Below, piece by piece: positions 1 through 8,297 of a DNA stretch of 64,000 nt; positions within the stretch are counted from its first letter, which is position 1; each line of letters starts with the position of its first letter. A program made the translations under genes and the position numbers. The notes under the pieces are model-generated. The model was not told the DNA's origin. It made no database searches and was given only the letters and a program-made list of their open reading frames with translations. Source of the DNA: Lacibacter sediminis (GTDB taxonomy: Bacteria > Bacteroidota > Bacteroidia > Chitinophagales > Chitinophagaceae); the NCBI RefSeq assembly GCF_014168535.1, contig NZ_CP060007.1:186001-250000 (forward strand), given 5' to 3'.

Positions 1-34
1 AGCCCTCCCGCTATAACGGGAGGGCTTCTGTTTT
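1..34. terminator. Hairpin terminator at the window edge
   Basis: A perfect 10-bp stem (AGCCCTCCCG / CGGGAGGGCT, positions 1-26) is followed on the plus strand by a T-rich run. It lies just downstream of the minus-strand PepSY-like gene and could also end a plus-strand gene outside the window, so direction is not certain. Confidence 0.7.
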
Positions 35-89
35 GATAGAACTTCTGTTACTACATTTTCAAAATAAACAAAGTCCCGAGCTTAAAGCA

Positions 90-542
90 TTAACGATTAC
101 TGTTAATCACCTCTTTGATCCTCGTTAGTTTGATACTGCCATCTTCACCAATCTGGTACACTTTCTTATGTCCCCTTTCCCGGAACTGAACCAGGTAACT
201 TGTTTCGCCCATCATGCTGATTTGTTCTGTTGTTGCTAAAGCACCGGAAGGATTGATCCTGGAAATTGATCGCTTAACCTGCAATGGCAAATCTTCTTCA
301 AGGATGCTTTTTACAATTGCTAAGTAATCTCCATCTGCGTCAAAATAAGCCATCATTGCTTCACGACCATATACAAAACGCACAGCATATAGATCACTGT
401 TGTCAACTTTTATCCAGGAAACATGTGTTGCTCCCGGAAATTCTGACTGAAAGGAACGTTCGATATTTTTTTCAACGTTTCCCGTTGCAAAAGCGGCAAT
501 AAAAAATAGTACCGCTGTAAATGTTACAATACTTTTTTTCAT
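90..542 (-). CDS. Secreted PepSY-like small protein
   Basis: A 150-residue protein starting at the ATG at 542 (MKKS...), followed by a hydrophobic signal peptide that probably ends near the AFA-TG stretch. The mature part (charged helix, then a WIKVDNSDLYAVRF-type strand and an AYFDADGDYL-type strand) resembles the PepSY-like/beta-lactamase-inhibitor-like periplasmic proteins common in Bacteroidota, whose function is mostly unknown. In-frame codons upstream of the ATG would add a non-signal N-terminus and were rejected. It appears monocistronic, with one hairpin upstream (595-620) and one downstream (1-26). The family call rests on pattern resemblance only. Confidence 0.75.
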   Translation of the reverse strand: MKKSIVTFTAVLFFIAAFATGNVEKNIERSFQSEFPGATHVSWIKVDNSDLYAVRFVYGREAMMAYFDADGDYLAIVKSILEEDLPLQVKRSISRINPSGALATTEQISMMGETSYLVQFRERGHKKVYQIGEDGSIKLTRIKEVINSNR

Positions 543-594
543 GATAATAAGGTTTAATGTTTTTGAATGTTTTGTTAGCAATGGGTTTCTGAAA

Positions 595-625
595 GGGGCA
601 GCAACGATCAACGCTGCCCCTGTAT
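595..625 (-). terminator. Hairpin after the haloperoxidase operon
   Basis: Stem GGGGCAGC / GCTGCCCC (595-602 and 613-620) with a 10-nt loop. It lies downstream of the minus-strand gene ending at 701 and upstream of the gene starting at 542. The T-run on the minus strand is short (TTTC), so termination may be partial. Confidence 0.5.
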
Positions 626-700
626 AAAAAACCAGTGCCCGTTTTTAAGTGCTAGCAACAGATCATTAATCAAAAAATCTTTTCATGGTTAGCAGGCATT

Positions 701-2023
701 CTATTTTAAAAAGACAAGTTGATTCACTCGGTTACCTACTTTTTTCCCTTGCTCCAAACCTGATAACGCTGTGAAATGATAATGAATACCACCAAGCACT
801 CTCGACATAGCTGCTTCTTCAGCATACTTCTGAAATGAACTGTACACACGTGTTCCATATTCAACTTCATAAGTACTGTCGGTAAACATGAAATTATTTC
901 CAAATCTTGCTGCAAGCACTTGCGCAGAGGCAGAAGAAATGACAGCATGGTTCGATGCGTATTCCGGATGCGGGGGAGTTGGAATAACAGAGTTCCAGCT
1001 AGTTTCTTCAAACACCGTACGTATGTAAGAGATCGGACGCAGAAGATTATACTGGTACTTGGCTTTAAAAGATGAGATCAAGGCATCACTATAAGCTATA
1101 CCATGTTTACAATAAAGAATAGCAGCATCATGCAACGTTAAATTTTTACCCTTCACCAATTGTGTTACAATATTTGCGGCATGGGCAGGTGCATTGTAGT
1201 TGCCTGTGATATCGCCCCAAAATTTTACAGTTACAGAGTCGGCAGCTGATAATTGTTTTGAACGATCAAACAAATATTTTACTTCATTGTAAAATGCACT
1301 GCCTTGTTGTGTTGAAAATGGAATAGGTACTGCAGGTTGTGTTTCTATAGCAATGTTTTTAATAAAACTCCTGTTATTACCCCAGTATGGATGCAATGGT
1401 TTTCCAAATGCAGGAGCCGTGGGCACCCACATACCATCTCCCGTCGGTGGAGTGTAGCTGGCTGAAGTTGTATTGTTAAACGCTTCATGGCCACCATCTG
1501 TTTTTGACCAGTCGACAATGATCGTTGCTACCTGTTTACCAAATTCTGTTGCAAGCTGTATTTCTTCAGCGCTTGCTTTGTTTTGAAAACGATTATTCCA
1601 ATCGTTCTCAAGTGAATCAATTGCAGTTACTGATGCTGCTGAAGCGTTACCAAATAATTTTTTGGTGATGCTTGCCATGGCTGCATTAGCACTGGCGGGC
1701 CAGTAATACTTCTTTTCATTTTGTACGGAAGGGATCGATGGGGCATCGTTCAACTGCGGCATGATCGATTGTAAATTCTTGTTACCTGGTGCTACTGATT
1801 CATACATTGTTAAACCAGCGTATGCATAGGCACGTGCAGCTACAACTGAATTAAATCCGGGCGTTACTTTGGTTAAACGCAAGTAGAGGTTCATCCATGA
1901 TGAGGCTACTTGTGCATCGTATTGGTTTTGTTGTTGAGGTTGTTGTTCTTTTACACAGGCAATTAATAACACACTAAATATTGAAGTGTATAGCAGTATG
2001 CCTGTGAGAATTGTTTTTTTCAT
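701..2023 (-). CDS. Vanadium-dependent haloperoxidase/PAP2-like lipoprotein
   Basis: 440 residues. The start is the ATG at 2023, giving a lipoprotein signal with lipobox IAC and lipidated Cys23; longer in-frame readings run into the upstream gene. The C-terminal half carries the vanadate/phosphate pocket of the vanadium haloperoxidase/PAP2 fold: Lys322-x6-Arg329-Pro, then Ser357-Asn358-His359, then Ser407-Arg408-x5-His414. The usual SGH is SNH here, and the Asp four residues after the second His is Thr. Family members either oxidise halides with peroxide or act as acid phosphatases, and sequence alone does not decide which. It sits 28 nt after the methyltransferase gene, as the last gene of a three-gene operon. 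Probably anchored at the outer membrane facing the periplasm or surface. Confidence 0.85.
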   Translation of the reverse strand: MKKTILTGILLYTSIFSVLLIACVKEQQPQQQNQYDAQVASSWMNLYLRLTKVTPGFNSVVAARAYAYAGLTMYESVAPGNKNLQSIMPQLNDAPSIPSVQNEKKYYWPASANAAMASITKKLFGNASAASVTAIDSLENDWNNRFQNKASAEEIQLATEFGKQVATIIVDWSKTDGGHEAFNNTTSASYTPPTGDGMWVPTAPAFGKPLHPYWGNNRSFIKNIAIETQPAVPIPFSTQQGSAFYNEVKYLFDRSKQLSAADSVTVKFWGDITGNYNAPAHAANIVTQLVKGKNLTLHDAAILYCKHGIAYSDALISSFKAKYQYNLLRPISYIRTVFEETSWNSVIPTPPHPEYASNHAVISSASAQVLAARFGNNFMFTDSTYEVEYGTRVYSSFQKYAEEAAMSRVLGGIHYHFTALSGLEQGKKVGNRVNQLVFLK

Positions 2024-2051
2024 AATTGTGTTTTTGATATTTGGAAAGCGG

Positions 2052-2834
2052 TTATTTCTCTGCGATGAATAAGAGGAATTTGTTTTGAAGGAAAAAGAAA
2101 TCATCAGTGATATGAAACGCTTGAAACGCCTGCTCGATGGTTTCTTCAACTGTTGCTTTGCTATAACTGTTCAATGCAATGGCTGCAGGACCTGTGCCCA
2201 TGAATGCTTCTACACCGTGCCTCAGATTGCTGAACAGGAACGGACAAGGGATACTTGACTTATACAACGGTTTCAGATTTGCATTGATGAATGCTTCTTC
2301 AATTCTTCCATCTTCAGAAAGTGCAAAAGGACCGGGTTTGCCGGGAGGAGGTGCCGGTAACAAACTTCCGATCGCTTTTAATATTTGTGTTGCTTCGCTA
2401 TACTGCGGTTGATCCCAGATGCCGATCACAATTCTTCCGCCTGGCTTTAATACACGTGTAGCTTCTGCCAATGCTTTTTCAAAACTACCGGCATACTGCA
2501 GTGAGTTGAAAGCAGTTACCACATCAAAACTGTTGTCTTCAAAAGGAAGTGCTTCCAGGTCTTCTTCCAAAAAATTATTGTTGGGATTACGTTGTCTTGC
2601 TACTTCAAGCAAGCCCGGTGCTGCATCAATGCCGATCACTTCCGCACCTTCGTTCACTGCCATTGCAGTAAACATACCGGAGCCGCATCCAGCATCAAGT
2701 AATAAGTGATCTTCATTTAATTGCAGTTGACGAAGTGCTGTTTTGTACATGGGTAAAAACCATGGTTCAAAATGTTGTGACCATTTTTGTGGAGCTACAC
2801 TCCAGAGTTGTCCTTGAGTTGTTTTTGTACTCAT
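2052..2834 (-). CDS. Class I SAM-dependent methyltransferase
   Basis: 260 residues, ATG at 2834. Rossmann-type methyltransferase of the UbiE/Methyltransf_11 type: motif I DAGCGSG (Asp47 to Gly53), an acidic residue ending strand 2 (IGIDAAPG, Asp70), a motif II-like stretch (FDVVTAFNSLQY) and the usual RVLKPGGRIVIG segment. There is no signal peptide, so it is cytosolic, unlike its two lipoprotein neighbours. The substrate cannot be told. Spacing to both neighbours (33 nt upstream, 28 nt downstream) supports co-transcription. Confidence 0.88.
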   Translation of the reverse strand: MSTKTTQGQLWSVAPQKWSQHFEPWFLPMYKTALRQLQLNEDHLLLDAGCGSGMFTAMAVNEGAEVIGIDAAPGLLEVARQRNPNNNFLEEDLEALPFEDNSFDVVTAFNSLQYAGSFEKALAEATRVLKPGGRIVIGIWDQPQYSEATQILKAIGSLLPAPPPGKPGPFALSEDGRIEEAFINANLKPLYKSSIPCPFLFSNLRHGVEAFMGTGPAAIALNSYSKATVEETIEQAFQAFHITDDFFFLQNKFLLFIAEK

Positions 2835-2867
2835 TTTTTGTAAGGTTTAATGATGAATATGTAATGA

Positions 2868-3470
2868 TTAATTTTTCTTGCTGAAGCGATAGATAGCAGT
2901 GTAATAAACAGCGGCTGTATCTGATAAGCTTTGCGGTGCTGCTGCAGGTGCTTTGCCTCCTTTGGTAGCAATGCGTTGTATGTATGCAACATTGCTGAAA
3001 ATGCCTGTTGGAGTGGTGCCGGTTTTCGGCATCAATAAAAGCCAGGGAATACTGCTAGCATCGGGAGTTGCTGTTCTTGCCGGTGTGAATTGCTGTGCAA
3101 AAATTGAATCTGCTGTGGTGATTGCCCAAAATGGTCCTGCGCCATGTGTGCCAACTTTTTTATTGGTTACATCATACAGCTCAGCTTTGGGCGCTACAAA
3201 TACCCATTCATAAGTACCGGTTTCGCTTCCGGCTTTTTGTTGGGCTTTGTATTTCTGTACACCGGTTGCGTAATAGGTAGCAATCCTTGTATTTCCATAA
3301 GGAGAATTAATAGGCAACTCTATTTCGGCAGGGATGGAAAGTTTTTCACTTGCTTTAATTTGATAGGCAGGTGTAGTGCTGTTAACAGGCTCATTTTTTT
3401 CACAAGCCAGCATGGTGATGGTGAACAATAGGGGCAACAACATTATTGTTGTACTTTTTTTCTTTTTCAT
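2868..3470 (-). CDS. DUF3455 family lipoprotein
   Basis: 200 residues, ATG at 3470, with a lipoprotein signal (TMLAC, Cys23). The body matches the DUF3455 pattern: an early GVQKYKAQ strand, a YEWVFVAPKAELYD segment, GTHGAGPFWA, an IPWLLLMPK strand and the closing VAYIQRIATKGGKAP motif followed by a tyrosine-rich end. The biochemical role of DUF3455 is not known. It is the first gene of the operon with the methyltransferase and the haloperoxidase-like protein. A TAtgTTTG promoter-like element lies 60 nt upstream. Confidence 0.82.
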   Translation of the reverse strand: MKKKKSTTIMLLPLLFTITMLACEKNEPVNSTTPAYQIKASEKLSIPAEIELPINSPYGNTRIATYYATGVQKYKAQQKAGSETGTYEWVFVAPKAELYDVTNKKVGTHGAGPFWAITTADSIFAQQFTPARTATPDASSIPWLLLMPKTGTTPTGIFSNVAYIQRIATKGGKAPAAAPQSLSDTAAVYYTAIYRFSKKN

Positions 3471-3806
3471 TTTTAAAGGTTTAATGGTTAATGCTGCTTC
3501 AGTGCAACACGTAATTTCTAAATCGGGCACAAACATATACCAGTCTAGAAGCGTTGCGGAACACGAATGAACTAACGGCGGCGCAAAAACAATAGAACAG
3601 CTGCAGAAACTGTGTAAATGGTTTTCAGCAGTTGAGAAGTGATTTTGTTGCCGGTTTTCAATGGTTGAATTTTATTTTGCTGCATTGTTTGAACCAACGG
3701 ATTAGATATTGCCATGAAAGACGATGTCTGCTGAACAAACGGCAGCAACTGTAATTCACTACTCGTCAGCTATTCCAATTTTAAGAATATGGATTTACCT
3801 TAGAAT
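3471..3806. other. Divergent intergenic region (336 bp)
   Basis: No gene is supported here. A Bacteroidota -7 element (TATGTTTG on the minus strand, complement of 3530-3537) could serve the DUF3455 operon, although no -33 element was found at the right spacing. A weaker TAccTTAG at 3796-3803 lies directly before the sensor kinase start and is too close to be an ordinary promoter for that ATG. Confidence 0.5.
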
Positions 3807-6800
3807 ATGTTTTGGCGCTCCTTATCTGCACGATGTTTCTTGTGTACTCTATGTACAATGTTGTACTGTATTACTACGGCACAATTCAGATCTACTGACT
3901 TTACACTTTATTCAATTGAAAACGGTCTCAGCAGCAATCTGTTGACAAGTATTGTACAGGATGAGCAGGGATATTTATGGATCGGTAGTGCAAACGGATT
4001 AAACCGTTTTGATGGTAACCAGTTCGTTCAATATCACCAGGGAACAGATAAACAATCAATACCAGATGAAAATATCCGCTTGTTGAAATGGTTTAAACCG
4101 GGAACATTGGCCGTTGCGACCAACACCGGTTTGCAGGTAATTAATACACGAACACGGCAATCAAAGGATATTTTTATTCAAACAACATTTAAGGAATATG
4201 CCTTTAAGTATAATGACGTGTTTGACGTGGCTACTGATGATAAGAAGCATGTTTTTATATTGACCAGATCGGGATTTTATCATTTTGATCAAAACGATAA
4301 ATTGCTTTTTCGGTTTGATAATTATAAAACAGAAAAAGACCAGTCGGCCTACTTTATTTTCGGTCAATTGTTATTGTATTATTCCGGCAATGAGTTGTTA
4401 CTATCAACGAGTGAAGGAGTATTTCTATACAACATCAGCAAAAAGCAGTTGCAGAAACTTCAGCCGGGAGCTGATCATGGAGTGCCATTTGTAGCGGATA
4501 TGCCACGTGAGGTTGCGTCTGTCAGGCAAACCGATAATGATGGGTACTTCATCTTTAAAGTACAGTCAGACAGTATTATTTACATCAACACTAATTCTAA
4601 AAAAGGGACCGTTTCAACAGCACCAAACAAAACTATCAACAGCGAGTTTAACTGGCGTACAAATCTTTTCCGCTATAACGACACCACCTATTTTGTTACT
4701 TCCCGCACAAATGGTTTTTATAAAATAATCCTTCAGCCAAAAACCGGAAAGCTTACACTATACCCTGAAAAGTATTTGGCTGATTATTTCTGTGCAGGCT
4801 TTTTAAAGGATAAACAGGGAAGATTGTGGATTACCACAAGCTCTGGTTTGTTAAAGCAAAACTTGATCAATAACTCAGTAACATCTAAGTTAATACCGCA
4901 GGAAGTTTTGCAGTATGCACCTGCCGCAACAATCAGCTTTGTGTATGTTGCAGGCAACAGGTTATATGTCGGATGCAGAAGAGAAGGTGGATTGCTGGTG
5001 TTTGAAAAGAACACGCTCGGCTTTATAAAGAAAATAAGTTTCAAGAAACACGGAACCATCTCAGATGATATCATCAACATTACACACCCGGGCGGCGATA
5101 CATTGTTCATTGGAACAAATGGCCCATTGTGTTGGTTCAATATGAAAACGAATGAAACGGGAATATGTGAACTTGAAAAATGGACAAATACTAATTGGGT
5201 TTCCTCACAGTTTAAAGACAGAGACGGTAATGTTTGGATCACAAGTAATGCCAACAGAGTTTACTATTATCACAGCATGCTGAAGAAGTTTTATCTTAAA
5301 ACGATGGATCATCCATACATGGCAAAGCTTCTTATATCAAATATTATTACAGAAGATACAGCCGGACATATTTGGTTGGGTGGTCAGGGACTTTGCCGCA
5401 TTAACCGGTTAACACATCAGCCCGATTTTTTTGTTGATACATTTCCTGAAATCCGTTTTCCACGTAAAGCAGTATTGGGTTTGTATTGTGACGGGAACAA
5501 TAAGTTATGGTTTGGAAATATCAGTAATGGGTTGATTGGTTATTCGATCGGTGAAAATACATTTGAACATTACACTGCACAAAACAAACTTCCTTCTAAT
5601 AATATTTATACAACGGGTATCAATAATAATATGTTGTGGATGGGATCTGAGTCCGGCATCGCTGCTATTGATCTTACCAGCAAGCAGATTTCTTCATTTG
5701 ACAAGGATGATGGCTTTCCTTTGCAAGCTGTTACTTCTGTAAATTTCTATCACGATAAACAAACAAACTATCTCTATTCAGGTTTTGGAACTGCTATTGT
5801 AAGATTTAGTTCCGATAGTTTATTATACACAACAGCACCACCGCAATTGTTTATTGAAAGTATAAGGTTTAATAATGATTCGAGTGTTTATTTGCCAGGG
5901 AGTTCTTTCGTAACGGATTATCAGAACAATGATTTTACGATCAGGATAGGCAGTGTTTACTTTTATAAAAAGATTAGTAGTTTTTTACTCAGCTACAGAA
6001 TACTGAACTCTCGTGACAGCAGTTGGAAAGCGATCACAGGTTCAGAAATAAATTTCAACAATTTACCGCCCGGTAAGTACGATTTTGAAATAAAAATGTC
6101 GGCAAAGAATGAACGATGGCCTGCGCAGGTAAAACAGTTTAACCTCACTGTTAAGTCTCCTTTCTGGGAAACGCCTTGGTTTATTGCGCTCATGAGTGTA
6201 TTGATTGCGCTTTTTGGTTACATGTTTTACAGGTGGAGAATTTATTACATCCAAAAAGCCGAAAGCGAAAAAGCCCGAATGCAGGAATTGCGGGCTGAAA
6301 AATATAAAACACAGTTTGAACTGGAGCAAATCAGTAATTATTTTTCCTTATCACTTGTTGATAAGAAAAATACAGATGATGTGTTGTGGGATGTGGCAAA
6401 GAATCTGATCGGCAGAATGGGTTGTGAAGATTGTATGATTTATTTATGGAATAACGACAAAACAAAAATGCAGCAACGTGCCGGTTACGGTAATAAAAAT
6501 TCACCGGAGAAACTTGCTGAAAATTTGTTTGAAGTGGAAATGGGCCAGGGTGTAGTTGGTTATGTGATGCAAACAAAAGAACCGGTGATCATTGCAGATA
6601 CCAGAACTGATAAACGTTACAGGGTGGATGATATGAAACGTCTGAGTGAAATTTGTGTACCCATTATTCATGAGGGCGAATTGATGGGTATCATTGATTC
6701 AGAAAACAGTAACCTCAATCATTTCAAAGAACGTGACCTTCAAATAATGACCACCATTGCCACACTCACCGGCAATAAAATAAAACAGGTGGAAAGTGAA

Positions 6801-7496
6801 CAGGTGCTTGCTGTTAAGAAAAAGGAACTTGCTGCAACCAATGAACATTTAGCAGAAGCACAACTCTCAGCTTTGCAGGCGCAAATGAATCCGCATTTTG
6901 TATTTAATGCACTCAACAGTATCAAGCGCATGATATTGGATGATGAGAAAGATAAAGCCTCCCGTTACCTCAGCAAGTTTGCACAGCTCATCCGTTTAAC
7001 GTTGAATCATTCCCGTGAAACTTTTGTAACACTACGTGAAAATGTGGAGTACCTCAACGCATATCTTGAAATGGAGCAGCTGCGTTTTAAAGATTCATTT
7101 AATGCCACAGTAAAAGTTGATGCTGCTGTTGATGATGAGGAAACATTTATTCCATCGCTTATGATACAGCCATTGGTTGAAAATGCCGTGTGGCACGGCT
7201 TACTCCATAAGGAAGGGAAGAAAAAAATTACGGTTCGATTTTCTGCTAATGGGCCATACATTATCTGTTCCATTGAAGATAATGGCATTGGCATACGCCG
7301 TTCTGAAGCAAATAAAAACTTACAGCACGCAGCGTATAAATCTGTGGGGCTTGATAACCTGCGCAATCGTATTGCAATCATGAATGAAAAGTTTGATATG
7401 GACTGCAGTTTAACCATTACTGATTTAAGTGAGACCGATGCAGCAGTTACCGGCACACTTGCGGTATTAAAATTTAAAAACAGAGATCTTGTATGA
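3807..7496 (+). CDS. Propeller sensor histidine kinase with GAF domain (LytS-type)
   Basis: 1229 residues. An N-terminal signal peptide (to about residue 26) is followed by two-component-regulator propeller repeats to about residue 700; the first reads GLSSN...DEQGYLWIGSANGLNRFDG. A Y_Y_Y-like beta-sandwich precedes one membrane helix (about 790-812). The cytosolic part has a short coiled coil, a GAF domain (about 850-990), a LytS-type His_kinase motif (QMNPHFVFNALNS, phospho-acceptor His1030) and an ATPase domain with N-box (about 1122) and EDNGIGI. It should sense a periplasmic ligand, often a glycan in this class, and phosphorylate the LytTR regulator whose ATG overlaps its stop codon. The GAF domain between membrane helix and kinase is less common than direct fusion. 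Confidence 0.92.
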   Translation: MFWRSLSARCFLCTLCTMLYCITTAQFRSTDFTLYSIENGLSSNLLTSIVQDEQGYLWIGSANGLNRFDGNQFVQYHQGTDKQSIPDENIRLLKWFKPGTLAVATNTGLQVINTRTRQSKDIFIQTTFKEYAFKYNDVFDVATDDKKHVFILTRSGFYHFDQNDKLLFRFDNYKTEKDQSAYFIFGQLLLYYSGNELLLSTSEGVFLYNISKKQLQKLQPGADHGVPFVADMPREVASVRQTDNDGYFIFKVQSDSIIYINTNSKKGTVSTAPNKTINSEFNWRTNLFRYNDTTYFVTSRTNGFYKIILQPKTGKLTLYPEKYLADYFCAGFLKDKQGRLWITTSSGLLKQNLINNSVTSKLIPQEVLQYAPAATISFVYVAGNRLYVGCRREGGLLVFEKNTLGFIKKISFKKHGTISDDIINITHPGGDTLFIGTNGPLCWFNMKTNETGICELEKWTNTNWVSSQFKDRDGNVWITSNANRVYYYHSMLKKFYLKTMDHPYMAKLLISNIITEDTAGHIWLGGQGLCRINRLTHQPDFFVDTFPEIRFPRKAVLGLYCDGNNKLWFGNISNGLIGYSIGENTFEHYTAQNKLPSNNIYTTGINNNMLWMGSESGIAAIDLTSKQISSFDKDDGFPLQAVTSVNFYHDKQTNYLYSGFGTAIVRFSSDSLLYTTAPPQLFIESIRFNNDSSVYLPGSSFVTDYQNNDFTIRIGSVYFYKKISSFLLSYRILNSRDSSWKAITGSEINFNNLPPGKYDFEIKMSAKNERWPAQVKQFNLTVKSPFWETPWFIALMSVLIALFGYMFYRWRIYYIQKAESEKARMQELRAEKYKTQFELEQISNYFSLSLVDKKNTDDVLWDVAKNLIGRMGCEDCMIYLWNNDKTKMQQRAGYGNKNSPEKLAENLFEVEMGQGVVGYVMQTKEPVIIADTRTDKRYRVDDMKRLSEICVPIIHEGELMGIIDSENSNLNHFKERDLQIMTTIATLTGNKIKQVESEQVLAVKKKELAATNEHLAEAQLSALQAQMNPHFVFNALNSIKRMILDDEKDKASRYLSKFAQLIRLTLNHSRETFVTLRENVEYLNAYLEMEQLRFKDSFNATVKVDAAVDDEETFIPSLMIQPLVENAVWHGLLHKEGKKKITVRFSANGPYIICSIEDNGIGIRRSEANKNLQHAAYKSVGLDNLRNRIAIMNEKFDMDCSLTITDLSETDAAVTGTLAVLKFKNRDLV

Positions 7497-8260
7497 AACA
7501 GTTACGTGTAATAGTAGTAGATGATGAAGCAGATGGCATTGCTACGTTAACTAAAATACTTCGGTTGAATTGCCCCGAAGTGGAGATCATTGCCACTTGT
7601 AACAATGCAGAAGTTGCAGCACAGCAGATACAGGCATTGCAACCTGATGTTGTTTTCTTAGATATTCAAATGCCTGGTAAAAGTGGTATTGAAATGTTGG
7701 CAGATATGCAGGATCGAAAATTTGAGATCATTTTTGTAACCGCACATAATGAATACATGTTGCAGGCTCTACAGTTCAGTGCTGCAGATTATTTATTAAA
7801 GCCGGTGGATGAAGACCGTTTAATTGAAGCGGTGAACCGTGTAAAGGACCGTCTTGAACAAAAAAACGAACCAGCTAATATTGATGTACTGTTGCACAAC
7901 CTGCAAAAAAATAACCGCCAGCAGGAAATGAAACTTGTTGTGCCCACATTCAAAGGTTTTTCGGTTTTAAAACTGGAAGAAATTGTGGTATGTGAAGCAG
8001 AAAAAAATTATACCATCTTTCATTTACTAAATAAAAAAACTATTACTGTATCACGCACTTTATTGGAGTATGAAAAGATTCTGCAGAACACTTCTTTCTT
8101 TCGTGTGCACAAAACATTTATGATCAACCTGGAGCACGTGGTAGAATACCAGCGTGGTGAAGGAGGATTGGTTGTAATGAATAATGGAATGGAGGTAGAG
8201 GTGAGCCGAAGAAAAAAAGAAGAGTTTATAAACAAGATCAAAGAGGTATTCAGGTATTAG
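7493..8260 (+). CDS. LytTR family response regulator
   Basis: 255 residues. The receiver domain (1-120) has the acidic pair Asp10/Asp11, phospho-acceptor Asp57 (FLDIQMPG), Thr83 and Lys103. The LytTR DNA-binding domain (about 146-253) has the typical VCEAEKNYT and FFRVHKTFMINL segments. The ATG overlaps the kinase stop by 4 nt, so the two are translationally coupled and form a cognate pair. Targets cannot be read from the window; LytTR proteins usually bind paired direct repeats near the genes they control. Confidence 0.95.
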   Translation: MKQLRVIVVDDEADGIATLTKILRLNCPEVEIIATCNNAEVAAQQIQALQPDVVFLDIQMPGKSGIEMLADMQDRKFEIIFVTAHNEYMLQALQFSAADYLLKPVDEDRLIEAVNRVKDRLEQKNEPANIDVLLHNLQKNNRQQEMKLVVPTFKGFSVLKLEEIVVCEAEKNYTIFHLLNKKTITVSRTLLEYEKILQNTSFFRVHKTFMINLEHVVEYQRGEGGLVVMNNGMEVEVSRRKKEEFINKIKEVFRY

Positions 8261-8294
8261 AAAAAGGGTAAGCTCATCGCTTACCCTTTTTCTA
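8258..8294. terminator. Bidirectional terminator, regulator / S9 peptidase
   Basis: A perfect 16-bp stem (8258-8273 with 8279-8294, loop TCATC) with A5 on one arm and T5 on the other, so each strand has a U-tract. It lies between convergent genes and includes the stop codon of the response regulator. Confidence 0.92.
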
Positions 8295-8297
8295 TAG

